Notes: a model not told the origin generated them from the sequence alone. A DNA stretch of 16,188 nt from MGR-bin208 sp043780275 (GCA_043780275.1 JAYWCV010000303.1:1-16188), one strand, 5' to 3'. Shown: positions 7,933 to 15,449, counted from the stretch's first letter. Made by a program: numbers and translations.

Positions 7933-8796
7933 ATGGAAAAGAATTTAACCCCTCCATCAGGATTTATTGGATTATTTTTTATTCTGATCACAATCATCAG
8001 CTCAATTTATTTTTTTATGCATGTACCGGAAAATGAGTGGATGCTTATAGGCGCCATCTTATCGGTGATTACAACATTTTTACTGATCAAGGGTTTGATG
8101 GTCATCAACCCAAATCATTCAAGGGTGTTGAATTTTTTCGGAAAATATGTTGGCACAGTGAAGGCAAATGGATTTTTTATTGTAAACCCTTTTTATAATA
8201 CACATAATATTTCCTTACGAGCGCAAAACCTGGAAGGTTCGAAATTAAAAGTGAATGATAAAATGGGAAACCCCATTGAAATTGCAGCAGTAGTTGTCTG
8301 GTATGTAGGAGATACGTATAAAGCCGCTTATGATGTGGCAGATTATAAGGAGTATGTACATATTCAAAGCGAAGCCGCCATACGTCATCTCACCAACAGT
8401 TTTCCATACGATAACCTGGAAGATGAAAGTGCCGACATCACGTTGCGGGATGGTGGCGATAAAGTGAATGAGATTTTAGAAAAGGAATTGCTGGAAAGAC
8501 TATCCCCTGCGGGTATCATCATCCGTGAGGCAAGGATCAGTCATCTGGCATATGCACAGGAAATTGCCGGAGCTATGTTGCAAAGACAACAAGCAACAGC
8601 CATTGTAGCAGCACGTACAAAAATTGTGGAAGGTGCAGTTGGTATGGTGGAAATGGCTTTGGAGTTATTGTCAAAAAAAGAGATTGTGCAGTTGGATGAA
8701 GAAAAGAAAGCAGCTATGGTGAGTAATCTTTTAGTAGTATTATGTGGAGATCGTGCAGTTGCTCCGGTTTTGAATACAGGTACTTTGAATCATTGA
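7933..8796 (+). CDS. SPFH/Band 7 domain membrane protein
   Basis: 287 residues from the ATG at 7933. In-frame ATGs at 7909 and 7924 are possible, but 7909 would lie on the predicted transcription start and inside a palindrome, while 7933 gives MEKNLTPPSGF, like family members. Two membrane helices lie at about 10-31 and 36-58. The SPFH/Band 7 domain follows (about 60-245), with NPNHSRVLNFFGKYVGTVKANGFFIVNP, the VVWYV strand, and a long helical part IIREARISHLAYAQEIAGAMLQRQQA. SPFH proteins form large membrane-bound rings or microdomains with flotillin/stomatin-like roles, often around proteases or membrane stress. Thirteen bases separate it from the next membrane protein, so the two are co-transcribed. 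The specific function is unknown. Confidence 0.9.
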   Translation: MEKNLTPPSGFIGLFFILITIISSIYFFMHVPENEWMLIGAILSVITTFLLIKGLMVINPNHSRVLNFFGKYVGTVKANGFFIVNPFYNTHNISLRAQNLEGSKLKVNDKMGNPIEIAAVVVWYVGDTYKAAYDVADYKEYVHIQSEAAIRHLTNSFPYDNLEDESADITLRDGGDKVNEILEKELLERLSPAGIIIREARISHLAYAQEIAGAMLQRQQATAIVAARTKIVEGAVGMVEMALELLSKKEIVQLDEEKKAAMVSNLLVVLCGDRAVAPVLNTGTLNH

Positions 8797-8809
8797 TAAT
8801 TATTGAAGG

Positions 8810-9310
8810 ATGAGAATTTCTGAAAGAACAATATTTAAAGAAGTGCAGCAGTTTCGGGAAAGCTGGTTGTGGGCTATTATTGTTGTAGCCGGATTATCAG
8901 GCATTGTTATCATGTTGATGAGTGGGTTATCCAAGAATGCTTTTTCAGAGAAGAGTTTTCTACTTGGATTTGTAGGCGTTATTGTAATAGAAACTTTAAT
9001 GTTTACATTGTTTTACATAACAAAATTTGAAACCCAGATTACAGAAAAAGCTATTTTATATCGATGGTCTCCGTATATGCGGAATTTTAAAAAAATTGGT
9101 AAGGATGAAATAGAGAAAGCTGAATTAAAAAAAGCACCATCTTTTGAACGTGGTTTTAAATTAGTTCCTGGTTATGGGAAAGCTCATATTGTCAATGGTG
9201 GAAAAGGGATGCAATTAGTTTTAAAATCATCAAAAAAGATTTTCTTCGGTACTGCCGAACCCTTCCTTTTTAATAAGGCTATCGACAACATGATGGCCAA
9301 TGAACATTAA
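8810..9310 (+). CDS. Two-helix membrane protein with PH-like C-terminal domain
   Basis: 166 residues. Helices at about 19-40 (LWAIIVVAGLSGIVIMLM) and 50-72 (FLLGFVGVIVIETLMFTLFYIT) are followed by a soluble part (75-160) of alternating beta strands: FETQITEKAILYRWSP, a basic KKIGKDEIEKAELKK segment, then GMQLVLKSSKKIFFGT and a final helix. This layout matches small bacterial membrane proteins with a PH-like fold (bPH type), though I cannot confirm the fold by reading. It starts 13 bases after the SPFH gene behind GAAGG, one of the few Shine-Dalgarno-like sites here. Its position between SPFH and an Arc-type regulator suggests it is part of the same membrane complex. Function unknown. Confidence 0.75.
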   Translation: MRISERTIFKEVQQFRESWLWAIIVVAGLSGIVIMLMSGLSKNAFSEKSFLLGFVGVIVIETLMFTLFYITKFETQITEKAILYRWSPYMRNFKKIGKDEIEKAELKKAPSFERGFKLVPGYGKAHIVNGGKGMQLVLKSSKKIFFGTAEPFLFNKAIDNMMANEH

Positions 9311-9320
9311 AAATTGAATC

Positions 9321-9515
9321 GTGAGTTCGAAAAAAAACTTTGTCATACGTGTTGATATAGAAATTTATAAGGCCCTTGAAAAGTGGGCTGCTGATGAGTT
9401 TCGCAGCGTAAACGGGCATATTGAGTGGATACTCAGTCAGAAATTAAAAGAGGGGGGAAGACTTAAAAAATCGGGTTCAAAAAACCAGTCAAATACTTCA
9501 GACAATACAAAATAA
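9321..9515 (+). CDS. Arc-type ribbon-helix-helix DNA-binding protein
   Basis: 64 residues, starting at GTG 9321; no other Met or Val start is available. The sequence KNFVIRVD (about 5-12) is the DNA-contacting beta strand, IYKALEKWAADEF (15-27) helix A and VNGHIEWILSQKLKEGG (30-46) helix B of the ribbon-helix-helix fold. The tail is Lys/Ser/Asn-rich and disordered. Proteins of this type bind DNA as dimers of the intertwined strand. Here it ends an operon with SPFH and a PH-like membrane protein, ten bases after the latter. It might repress its own operon at the palindromes around 7897-7920, but it might instead be a structural or adaptor partner of the SPFH protein. Both ideas are inference. 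Confidence 0.85.
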   Translation: MSSKKNFVIRVDIEIYKALEKWAADEFRSVNGHIEWILSQKLKEGGRLKKSGSKNQSNTSDNTK

Positions 9516-9650
9516 AAATCCCGCAGGAAAAAATTTGTTCAATATTTATAAAACCGGTTCTTACAGCTATTGATTGTGAACCATTAATAAATTAGTTCTA
9601 AACTGGTAATGGCATTGCATAAGTTGGCTACCATTTTTTCCCCAGCAACT

Positions 9651-9687
9651 TTTGTGCTACCCATCTTCCAGAACAGTTGTATCTTTA
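9651..9687 (+). promoter_or_regulatory. Weak candidate promoter of the sensor/regulator remnant
   Basis: TATCTTTA (9680-9687) differs from TAnnTTTG at the last base. TTTG at 9651-9654 is a possible -33 element but stands 25 bases away, longer than usual. The rest of the 9516-9711 spacer shows no gene, no RNA and no terminator that I can support. Confidence 0.3.
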
Positions 9688-9711
9688 AAAGTAACAGATT
9701 TTCAATTTTTT

Positions 9712-9999
9712 ATGAACTGGAATTTTTTAAAATCAATTATTACAGGCTTTTTTATTGGTGTTATCCTGCTTTCAATCCTTTCTTTTTATACGTATAAAAG
9801 TTCCCTTAATTTTTACAACAGCCGCTTTACCATCCCGGTGGTGATGCTTACTTCCTCTGCCGAAGACCCGGATATTGAACGATGCTACAATCTGGGTGCA
9901 AACAGTTATATTGTAAAGCCGGTTGACTTTGAGCATTTTGAACAGACTGTTATTAAGCTGGGTGTTTACTGGAACTGGCTGAACAAACCCAAGACATAA
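9712..9999 (+). CDS. Fusion remnant: sensor-kinase N-terminus joined to response-regulator C-terminal half
   Basis: 95 residues from ATG 9712. An in-frame ATG at 9652 would add 20 residues of non-coding-looking sequence. Residues 1-37 have a single membrane helix (FFIGVILLSILSFYTY) followed by KSSLNFYNS, like the start of CHASE3-type histidine kinases. Residues 39-95 (TIPVVMLTSSAEDPDIERCYNLGANSYIVKPVDF) are strands 4-5 and helices 4-5 of an Rcp1-like receiver domain, with the conserved Thr47 and Lys69. The phospho-accepting Asp, the acidic pair and the whole kinase body are missing. The simplest reading is an in-frame deletion that removed most of a kinase gene and the first half of an adjacent regulator, with the junction near 9817-9832. 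The product is unlikely to work as a receiver. Confidence 0.75.
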   Translation: MNWNFLKSIITGFFIGVILLSILSFYTYKSSLNFYNSRFTIPVVMLTSSAEDPDIERCYNLGANSYIVKPVDFEHFEQTVIKLGVYWNWLNKPKT

Positions 10000-10004
10000 T
10001 TGTT

Positions 10005-10381
10005 ATGACAGAGAATGAGATATCAGAAAAAATAATTGGATGTGCCATTGAAGTGCATAAATCTCTCGGGCCCGGATTACTTGAAAGTGCTTACCTGGAG
10101 TGCTTATTTTATGAATTACAAATGGCAGGATTGTATGTTGAAAAGCAAAAACCATTGCCGTTGGTTTATAAAGAAGTAAGATGGATGCAGGATTCCGGAT
10201 TGATATTTTGGTAGAAGGAAAAGTAATTATTGAACTAAAGTCTGTTGATGCATTAAATGATATCCATATTGCACAGGTACTAACTTATTTAAAATTATCT
10301 GGGTGTAAATTAGGGTTGTTGATGAATTTTAATGTTTTACGGGTTGTGGATGGATTGAAAAGATTAGTTAATAAATTATAA
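10005..10381 (+). pseudogene. GxxExxY protein (PD-(D/E)XK-like), frameshifted
   Basis: Two overlapping frames together make one complete GxxExxY protein. Bases 10005-10180 encode MTENEISEKIIGCAIEVHKSLGPGLLESAY, with the name motif Gly24-Glu27-Tyr30, up to YKEVR. The second frame, from 10182 to the TAA at 10379-10381, gives DAGFRIDILVE, the ELKS nuclease-like motif (ExK), AQVLTYLKLSG and LLMNFN to the normal end. Losing one base near 10181 (GTAAGA then TGGATG, where AGAATGG is expected) explains the shift. The family is placed in the PD-(D/E)XK nuclease superfamily, but its biological job is unsettled. The start is five bases after the regulator remnant, and family A repeats follow immediately after the stop. 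It could be a true pseudogene or a sequencing error. Confidence 0.85.
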
Positions 10382-10570
10382 TCTCAGCAGTTCTCTGCGA
10401 AAAAACTCTGCGGCTCTCAGCGGTTAATTTTTACCGCAAAGAACGCAGTGGACACGCAAAGGATCGCAAAGAGAGTATCTCAGCGGTTCTCTGCGAAAAA
10501 ACTCTGCGGCCCTCAGCGGTTATTTTTTTACTGCAAAGAACGCAGTGGACACGCAAAGGATACGCAAGAG
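10382..10570 (+). repeat. Family A hairpin repeat, two tandem copies (96-base period)
   Basis: Copy 1 (10382-10477) and copy 2 (10478-10570) start with TCTCAGC(A/G)GTTCTCTGCG and differ by only a few bases. Each contains an imperfect inverted repeat: a left arm CTCTGCGG..CTCAGCGGT and a right arm (A)CCGCAAAG AACGCAGTG around an A/T-rich loop (10405-10450 and 10501-10547). The left half is built of CTCTGCGG and CTCAGCGG octamers, the right half of CGCAAAG units. No ORF is supported. The copies separate the frameshifted GxxExxY gene from the signalling operon, and the promoter of that operon must lie in or behind them. Confidence 0.9.
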
Positions 10571-10593
10571 AAAATAAATTTTATATTCACATT

Positions 10594-12384
10594 ATGCCCG
10601 ATAAAATAAAAATACTGATGCTGGAAGATGTGGCTGCCGATGCCGACATATTAGTACGTTTTCTGAAAAAAGAAGAAATGCAATTTGATTATGAAATTGT
10701 GGCCGATAAAGCATCCTACTTGCTGGCAATGCAAAATTTTAAACCCGATGTGATACTGGCCGACCATACACTGCCACAGTTTAATTCGGTGGAAGCACTG
10801 GAAATAAAGAATCAGCAATTGCCCGATACAGTTTTTATTATAGTTACCGGCACCGTGAGTGAAGAGTTTGTAGCAGAGATAATAAAAAAAGGGGCCGATG
10901 ATTATATTTTAAAAGACCGGTTAACAAGATTGCCTGTTGCCATTAAAGCAGCAATAAAACAGAAGCAAGACGAAAGGGATAAAACTATTTTGCAAAAGCA
11001 GCTTGCCGGTGAAAAAAAGGTGATGGAAATGATTGCTACCGGAAAACCATTACCGGAAGTTCTGAATACAATAGCCTTACACTGTGAATTCTATTCCGAT
11101 AATGCACTCTGTTCAATCTTACTATTAAATGAAGAAGGAACTCATATTCGGCATGGTGCTGGCCCCAGTTTGCCCGATGCCTATAATAAAGGGATTGATG
11201 GCATACCAATCGGTCCTGTTGCCGGCTCCTGTGGTACGGCTGCTTACCGGAAAGAAAGAGTAATTGTAGCAGACATTGCAAACGATCCATTATGGATAAA
11301 CTATCGTGACTTTGCATTGAGTTTTGGATTAAAGGCTTCCTGGTCTACTCCAATTATTAATACCGAAGGTAAAGTGTATGGAACTTTTGCCTTTTATTAC
11401 AGAGAATGCCGCACACCTGCTGAAGCAGATTTAACATTAATTGACCGGGCAACCAGCCAGGTAAAAATTGTATTGGAACGTTATTACAAAGAAGCCCAGA
11501 TAAAACAAAGCGAAGAAAAATACCACACACTGGTTGATCAGGCCTCCGATGCCATTTTTATTTATGATGCAGCAGGTAATTTTTTGGATGCCAACATTTA
11601 TGGTTGCAAATTATCTGGTTATACAAAAGAAGAAATACTGAAGAAAAAAGTAGTTGATATTATTGAACAAGACCACCTGAAACAAAAACCCTTACAGATT
11701 GAGGATGCAAAAAATGGGTTGACCATTATTAATGAAAGAAAATTTATTGCCAAAGATGGCACTGTCATTGAAGTGGAACTAAGCTCCAAGATGCTGCCCG
11801 ATGGACGTTTTCTGGGAATTGCAAGGGATATTACCGAACGCAAAATAGCAGAGCAGGCAATAAAAGAAAGCGAAGATAAATTCAGAACACTGGTGCAACA
11901 GGCCGCCGATGGAATTTTTATTGTTGACCTGGAAGGAAATTACCTGGAAGCGAATGAAAGTGCTGCAAGGCTTACAGGATATTCGATAGAGGAGTTGAAG
12001 AAAATGAATGCAGCAGATATTGTTGAGCCGGGTGATTTGAAAAAAAATCCGATTAAATTGGAGGAAATAAAAACGGGAAACCCTGTATTTACAGAACGGG
12101 TTATCAAAAGAAAAGATAAGGCACTGATTAATGTGGAAATAAGTGCCAAATTAATGAGCAATGGAAAAGTGATTGCCATATTAAGGGACATCACCGAACG
12201 CAAAAAAGCAGAAGAGACAATTTTACAATTAAACAGCGAATTAGAACAACGGGTGAAAGAACGAACAGCCGAATTAGAAAATGCTAACAAAGATCTTGAA
12301 GAAATCAACGATTTATTTGTAGGCCGTGAAGCCCGTATAATAGAGTTGAAAGAAGAACTGATAAAATTGAAAAATAAAATTTGA
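10594..12384 (+). CDS. REC-GAF-PAS-PAS signalling protein lacking a kinase domain
   Basis: 596 residues. The receiver domain (about 5-125) is complete: acidic pair Glu11/Asp12, phospho-acceptor Asp57 in ILADHTLPQ, Thr85 and Lys107. A GAF domain (about 148-298) has IPIGPVAGSCGTAAYRKE and GTFAFYYRECRTP. Two PAS domains (about 306-416 and 426-536) are clear internal duplicates, both opening SE(E/D)K(Y/F)xTLVxQA and closing RDITERK. A coiled coil (540-596) with LEQRVKERTAELENANKDLEEINDLFVGRE ends the protein. No HisKA, HATPase, GGDEF or DNA-binding domain is present. It probably receives a phosphate and small-molecule or redox input and passes it on by binding its partner. The kinase gene starts 19 bases downstream, so co-transcription is likely. 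Confidence 0.92.
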   Translation: MPDKIKILMLEDVAADADILVRFLKKEEMQFDYEIVADKASYLLAMQNFKPDVILADHTLPQFNSVEALEIKNQQLPDTVFIIVTGTVSEEFVAEIIKKGADDYILKDRLTRLPVAIKAAIKQKQDERDKTILQKQLAGEKKVMEMIATGKPLPEVLNTIALHCEFYSDNALCSILLLNEEGTHIRHGAGPSLPDAYNKGIDGIPIGPVAGSCGTAAYRKERVIVADIANDPLWINYRDFALSFGLKASWSTPIINTEGKVYGTFAFYYRECRTPAEADLTLIDRATSQVKIVLERYYKEAQIKQSEEKYHTLVDQASDAIFIYDAAGNFLDANIYGCKLSGYTKEEILKKKVVDIIEQDHLKQKPLQIEDAKNGLTIINERKFIAKDGTVIEVELSSKMLPDGRFLGIARDITERKIAEQAIKESEDKFRTLVQQAADGIFIVDLEGNYLEANESAARLTGYSIEELKKMNAADIVEPGDLKKNPIKLEEIKTGNPVFTERVIKRKDKALINVEISAKLMSNGKVIAILRDITERKKAEETILQLNSELEQRVKERTAELENANKDLEEINDLFVGREARIIELKEELIKLKNKI

Positions 12385-12403
12385 AGGTAATAGAAGATAG
12401 CAG

Positions 12404-15190
12404 ATGATTATCATTTTAACCATATTAGCTGAGCTGGCCTTTATAGCTATTCTTATTCTTTTTCTCTACCGCTTAAAGTTTCTGTTTGGTCTTGCACCCT
12501 TATATATGTTAATTGGAGCTAATCAGCTATTCCAAACACTTTTATCAACCAGGGTTGATTTAGAAATTTTAGGTGGATTATCCATATATATCAGCCCGAG
12601 CATTATTTTCAGCGCCGGTTTATTTACCATCTTGTTAATATATATAAAGGAAGGGGTACAAACCACCCAGCGGTTCATCTTTTCAATCATACTGGCAAAC
12701 CTTTCATTAACCATTTTATCATCAATTTCAAACTGGCAGGAAATTGCCATGACAGATAAGGCTTCCATTCTCTTTTATCCAAATTTCAGAGTGCTGGCTG
12801 CTGGAATAATTTCGCTGATCCTGGATGCATTCATCCTGGTAATTCTTTATGAATTTTTCTTTTCGAAAGTAAAGTGGTTGAATTTGTTTTCCCGGCTTGC
12901 ACTAACCCTGCTGATTATTCTCAACTTTGATTCACTTTTATTTGTCACCATCAGCTTCTGGGAAAAACCGGATTTTTCTTCAAAGTTGATCAGTCATATG
13001 TTTGGTAAATCAATTGCCGCATTATTTTTTGCCACCGTTTTATGGCTCTACCTCCGTTTCCTTGATAAAGGCAGAGAAAATGATAATGAATCTTCAGAAA
13101 ATAATGGAAATGAAGACATTTTTTCCATACTTACTTATAAGGGGAAATTCGAAAAATTGGTTTCGGAGAAAGCCATCAGCGATGAAGAATTACAAAAAAT
13201 AATTGCTGAAAAAACAAAGGAACAGGAAAAATCAATACGCAGGTTTACCATACTTTCCACCATAAAGGAATTGAAAATTGATTTATTTTCGGCTTCGGAA
13301 CAGGCAAAAGAGTTTTTGGTAAAAATTAAGGATGCGTTTGAGGTGGATGCCTGTGCCATTCTTCTGGCAGAAGGTGAGGAATTACAAATGTTTTCCAGTG
13401 TTGGTATTGAAGAAAATAATAAAAAATTTATTTTGAGGTTTGGCATGTCCTATCTTAAAAAAATGACTTGGGAGAAGCAAAACTTTTTTTTAGAAGATAC
13501 CGGTACAAAGCTCCGTTTTTTTGATGAGCTACCAAATGACAATACTGAGTTTAAATACATTTCCTGCGCTGGCACAGCTTTAATAATGAACGACAAAAAA
13601 ATTGGACTACTTAAACTGTATTCAGTGCATAATAAACGCAGTTTTTCGCAACTGGAAATAGAGCATCTTTTGTTGGTTGCAAACCAGATAGTTCATTCAA
13701 TTGAAACTGGCCAACTGTTTGAACAAAATGAAAAACAAAAAGAAATTCTGGTAAAGCAAATTATGGCCAGAAAAAAAGCAGAAGCAGCCATCAAAGAAAG
13801 CGAAGAAAAATACCGCTCACTGGTAGAGCAGGCATCCGATGGAATTATTCAGTTTGATGAACAGGGAAGAATAATGTTTGTAAATACCACATTTTGCCGC
13901 ATGGTGGGCTATACCGAAGAAGAGTTTCTGAAAATGAAAGTAGAAGATACGTATGCCGAAACAGAAAAGCCCCTTGCCAGGCAAAGACTTATAGAAGTAG
14001 GAGATAAGGGCTCCATATCATTTGAAAGAATGATGATTAAAAAAAACGGTATGGGATTTCCGGTTGAGGTTTCTATTAAAAAAGTAAAGGATGGGCAATT
14101 GCTGGGTATTGTACGAGATATTACGGAACGTAAAAAAGCCGAAGAAAACCTGCGTATCAGTAATGAAGCCATTAATAATATTATTGAAAACAGCCCGTCA
14201 TTAATTTATCTTTTTGACGTGGAAGGTAAATTTATGCTGGGTAATAAAAATTTTGAAAAACTTTTAGATTTTCCGTTTTCAGCATTCGTTGGAAAAACTA
14301 GAGAATCGTTTTTTTCTAAAGAAATTTCTGATACACACAGAAATAATGATTTAATAGTCATCCAGTCTAAAAAAGTTTTAATGTTGGAAGAGGAAAATAT
14401 TGAAAAAGACGGAAAACATTATTACATAACAGCAAAATTTCCACTTTTTGATTTGAATGGAAATGTGTATGCGGTTGGAGGAATTTCCACTGACATCACC
14501 AATCGTAAAAAAACAGAAGAAACTATAAAAGAAACAAACGAACAGTTACGTTTGCTGTCGGCCCACTTGCAAACTATCCGTGAAGAAGAACGTAAACGGA
14601 TTGCCCGTGAAATTCATGATGAGCTGGGGCAGCAGCTTACTGCCATCAAAATGGATGTGGCATGGATTGATAAAAAAACACCCGACAAGGATGAACTTAT
14701 TCAAAACAAATTCAAAAATATTATCGAGTTACTGGATGGCAGCAATCAATCGATAAGAAAAATATTAAGCGAACTCAGGCAAAGTTTTTTAGATGATAAT
14801 GGACTGCTGGAAACGATGCAATGGCAAGGCAGTCAGTTTACCCAAAGTACCGGCATCCCCGTTCAGTTTTCATCCTCCGAAACGGTTATCCGGTTGCCCG
14901 AGGAAATAGCTATCTGTATTTTCAGGGTTTACCAGGAGTCGCTGACCAATATTGCAAAATATGCCGATGCTAGTGAAGTGGTTATATCATTAAATATGCA
15001 AAAGGATAATATTATTTTGTCTGTTGAAGATAATGGAAAAGGTTTTGTTGAAACAATGATAAAAACAAAAAAATCGTTTGGATTATTGGGTATGAAAGAA
15101 AGGGTTTTTGCACTGGGTGGAAAATTTGAATTGATTTCTTCGCCGGGCAAAGGAACAAAGATTGAGATTAGTTTGCCGTATAAGACATAG
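12404..15190 (+). CDS. Membrane sensor histidine kinase (7TM-GAF-PAS-PAS-HisKA_3-HATPase)
   Basis: 928 residues. About seven hydrophobic helices lie between 4 and 219, a membrane sensor not recognised as a named family. A coiled linker follows, then a weak GAF-like domain (about 295-435), PAS 1 (467-577, SEEKYRSLVEQASDG to RDITERK) and PAS 2 (588-702). HisKA_3 (about 725-790) carries REEERKRIAREIHDELGQQL with phospho-acceptor His738, and the HATPase domain (830-926) shows YQESLTNIAKYADA, SVEDNGKGF and GLLGMKERV. All kinase motifs are present. HisKA_3 kinases usually pair with NarL-type regulators; none is nearby, so the partner may be the upstream REC protein or a distant regulator. Its final Thr codon and TAG stop are contributed by the family B repeat. 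Confidence 0.95.
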   Translation: MIIILTILAELAFIAILILFLYRLKFLFGLAPLYMLIGANQLFQTLLSTRVDLEILGGLSIYISPSIIFSAGLFTILLIYIKEGVQTTQRFIFSIILANLSLTILSSISNWQEIAMTDKASILFYPNFRVLAAGIISLILDAFILVILYEFFFSKVKWLNLFSRLALTLLIILNFDSLLFVTISFWEKPDFSSKLISHMFGKSIAALFFATVLWLYLRFLDKGRENDNESSENNGNEDIFSILTYKGKFEKLVSEKAISDEELQKIIAEKTKEQEKSIRRFTILSTIKELKIDLFSASEQAKEFLVKIKDAFEVDACAILLAEGEELQMFSSVGIEENNKKFILRFGMSYLKKMTWEKQNFFLEDTGTKLRFFDELPNDNTEFKYISCAGTALIMNDKKIGLLKLYSVHNKRSFSQLEIEHLLLVANQIVHSIETGQLFEQNEKQKEILVKQIMARKKAEAAIKESEEKYRSLVEQASDGIIQFDEQGRIMFVNTTFCRMVGYTEEEFLKMKVEDTYAETEKPLARQRLIEVGDKGSISFERMMIKKNGMGFPVEVSIKKVKDGQLLGIVRDITERKKAEENLRISNEAINNIIENSPSLIYLFDVEGKFMLGNKNFEKLLDFPFSAFVGKTRESFFSKEISDTHRNNDLIVIQSKKVLMLEEENIEKDGKHYYITAKFPLFDLNGNVYAVGGISTDITNRKKTEETIKETNEQLRLLSAHLQTIREEERKRIAREIHDELGQQLTAIKMDVAWIDKKTPDKDELIQNKFKNIIELLDGSNQSIRKILSELRQSFLDDNGLLETMQWQGSQFTQSTGIPVQFSSSETVIRLPEEIAICIFRVYQESLTNIAKYADASEVVISLNMQKDNIILSVEDNGKGFVETMIKTKKSFGLLGMKERVFALGGKFELISSPGKGTKIEISLPYKT

Positions 15191-15272
15191 CCACTAAGAC
15201 ACTAAGACACAAATAAAAAATACAAAGATGAATAGCAGAAAAATCTTGGTGTCTTAGCGCCTTTGTGGCAAG
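15186..15272 (+). repeat. Family B hairpin repeat, copy B1
   Basis: The left arm (15190-15210, CCACTAAG ACACTAAG ACAC) and right arm (15249-15269, CTTAGCGC CTTTGTGG C) are complementary at 18 of 21 positions around a 38-base A-rich loop. The first five bases, ACATAG in the repeat consensus, form the end of the upstream kinase gene. Confidence 0.88.
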
Positions 15273-15282
15273 AAAAAACATC

Positions 15283-15388
15283 GCCACTAAGACACGAAGG
15301 CCCGCCCGGATGAATCCGTTCGGACGGGCACAAAGAAACACAAAGAAGAATCAACATAAAATCTTAGAGCCTTTGCGCCTTTGTGGCC
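15283..15388 (+). repeat. Family B hairpin repeat, copy B2, with nested palindrome
   Basis: The left arm opens GCCACTAAGACACGAAGG and the right arm is CTTAGAGC CTTTGCGC CTTTGTGG CC, ending at 15388. The left part is interrupted by a GC-rich palindromic element at 15300-15329. Without it, the sequence would read GAAGGCACAAAGAAACACAAAG, close to the other copies. Confidence 0.85.
15300..15329 (+). repeat. GC-rich palindromic element nested in repeat B2
   Basis: Thirty bases running from GCCCGCCCGGAT to CGTTCGGACGGGC. The outer arms GCCCG/CGGGC and CCG/CGG pair with one mismatch, and an inner CGGAT-GA-ATCCG stem is an alternative. It is far more GC-rich than its surroundings and is flanked by GGC on both sides, as if inserted with a short duplication. 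It is not followed by a T tract and is not a terminator. Confidence 0.75.
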
Positions 15389-15398
15389 AAAAAAATAA

Positions 15399-15441
15399 AA
15401 ATGCATAGCAACCAAGGCAAAGAAGAACTTAGTGGCAAAAA
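15399..15441 (+). repeat. Degenerate family B half-copies before the GxxExxY gene (B3)
   Basis: The sequence GCATAGCAACCAAGGCAAAGAAG resembles a decayed left arm and AACTTAGTGGC a shortened right arm. The possible GTG start at 15432 lies inside this repeat. Confidence 0.55.
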
Positions 15442-15449
15442 AAAATAAG

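Noticed and set aside
9609..9797. 62-codon plus-strand frame overlapping the fusion remnant
   Set aside because: It overlaps the better supported frame starting at 9712 and has no recognisable features.
15300..15329. GC-rich palindrome as an intrinsic terminator
   Set aside because: It is followed by ACAAAGAAACAC rather than a T tract and is nested inside a repeat copy.
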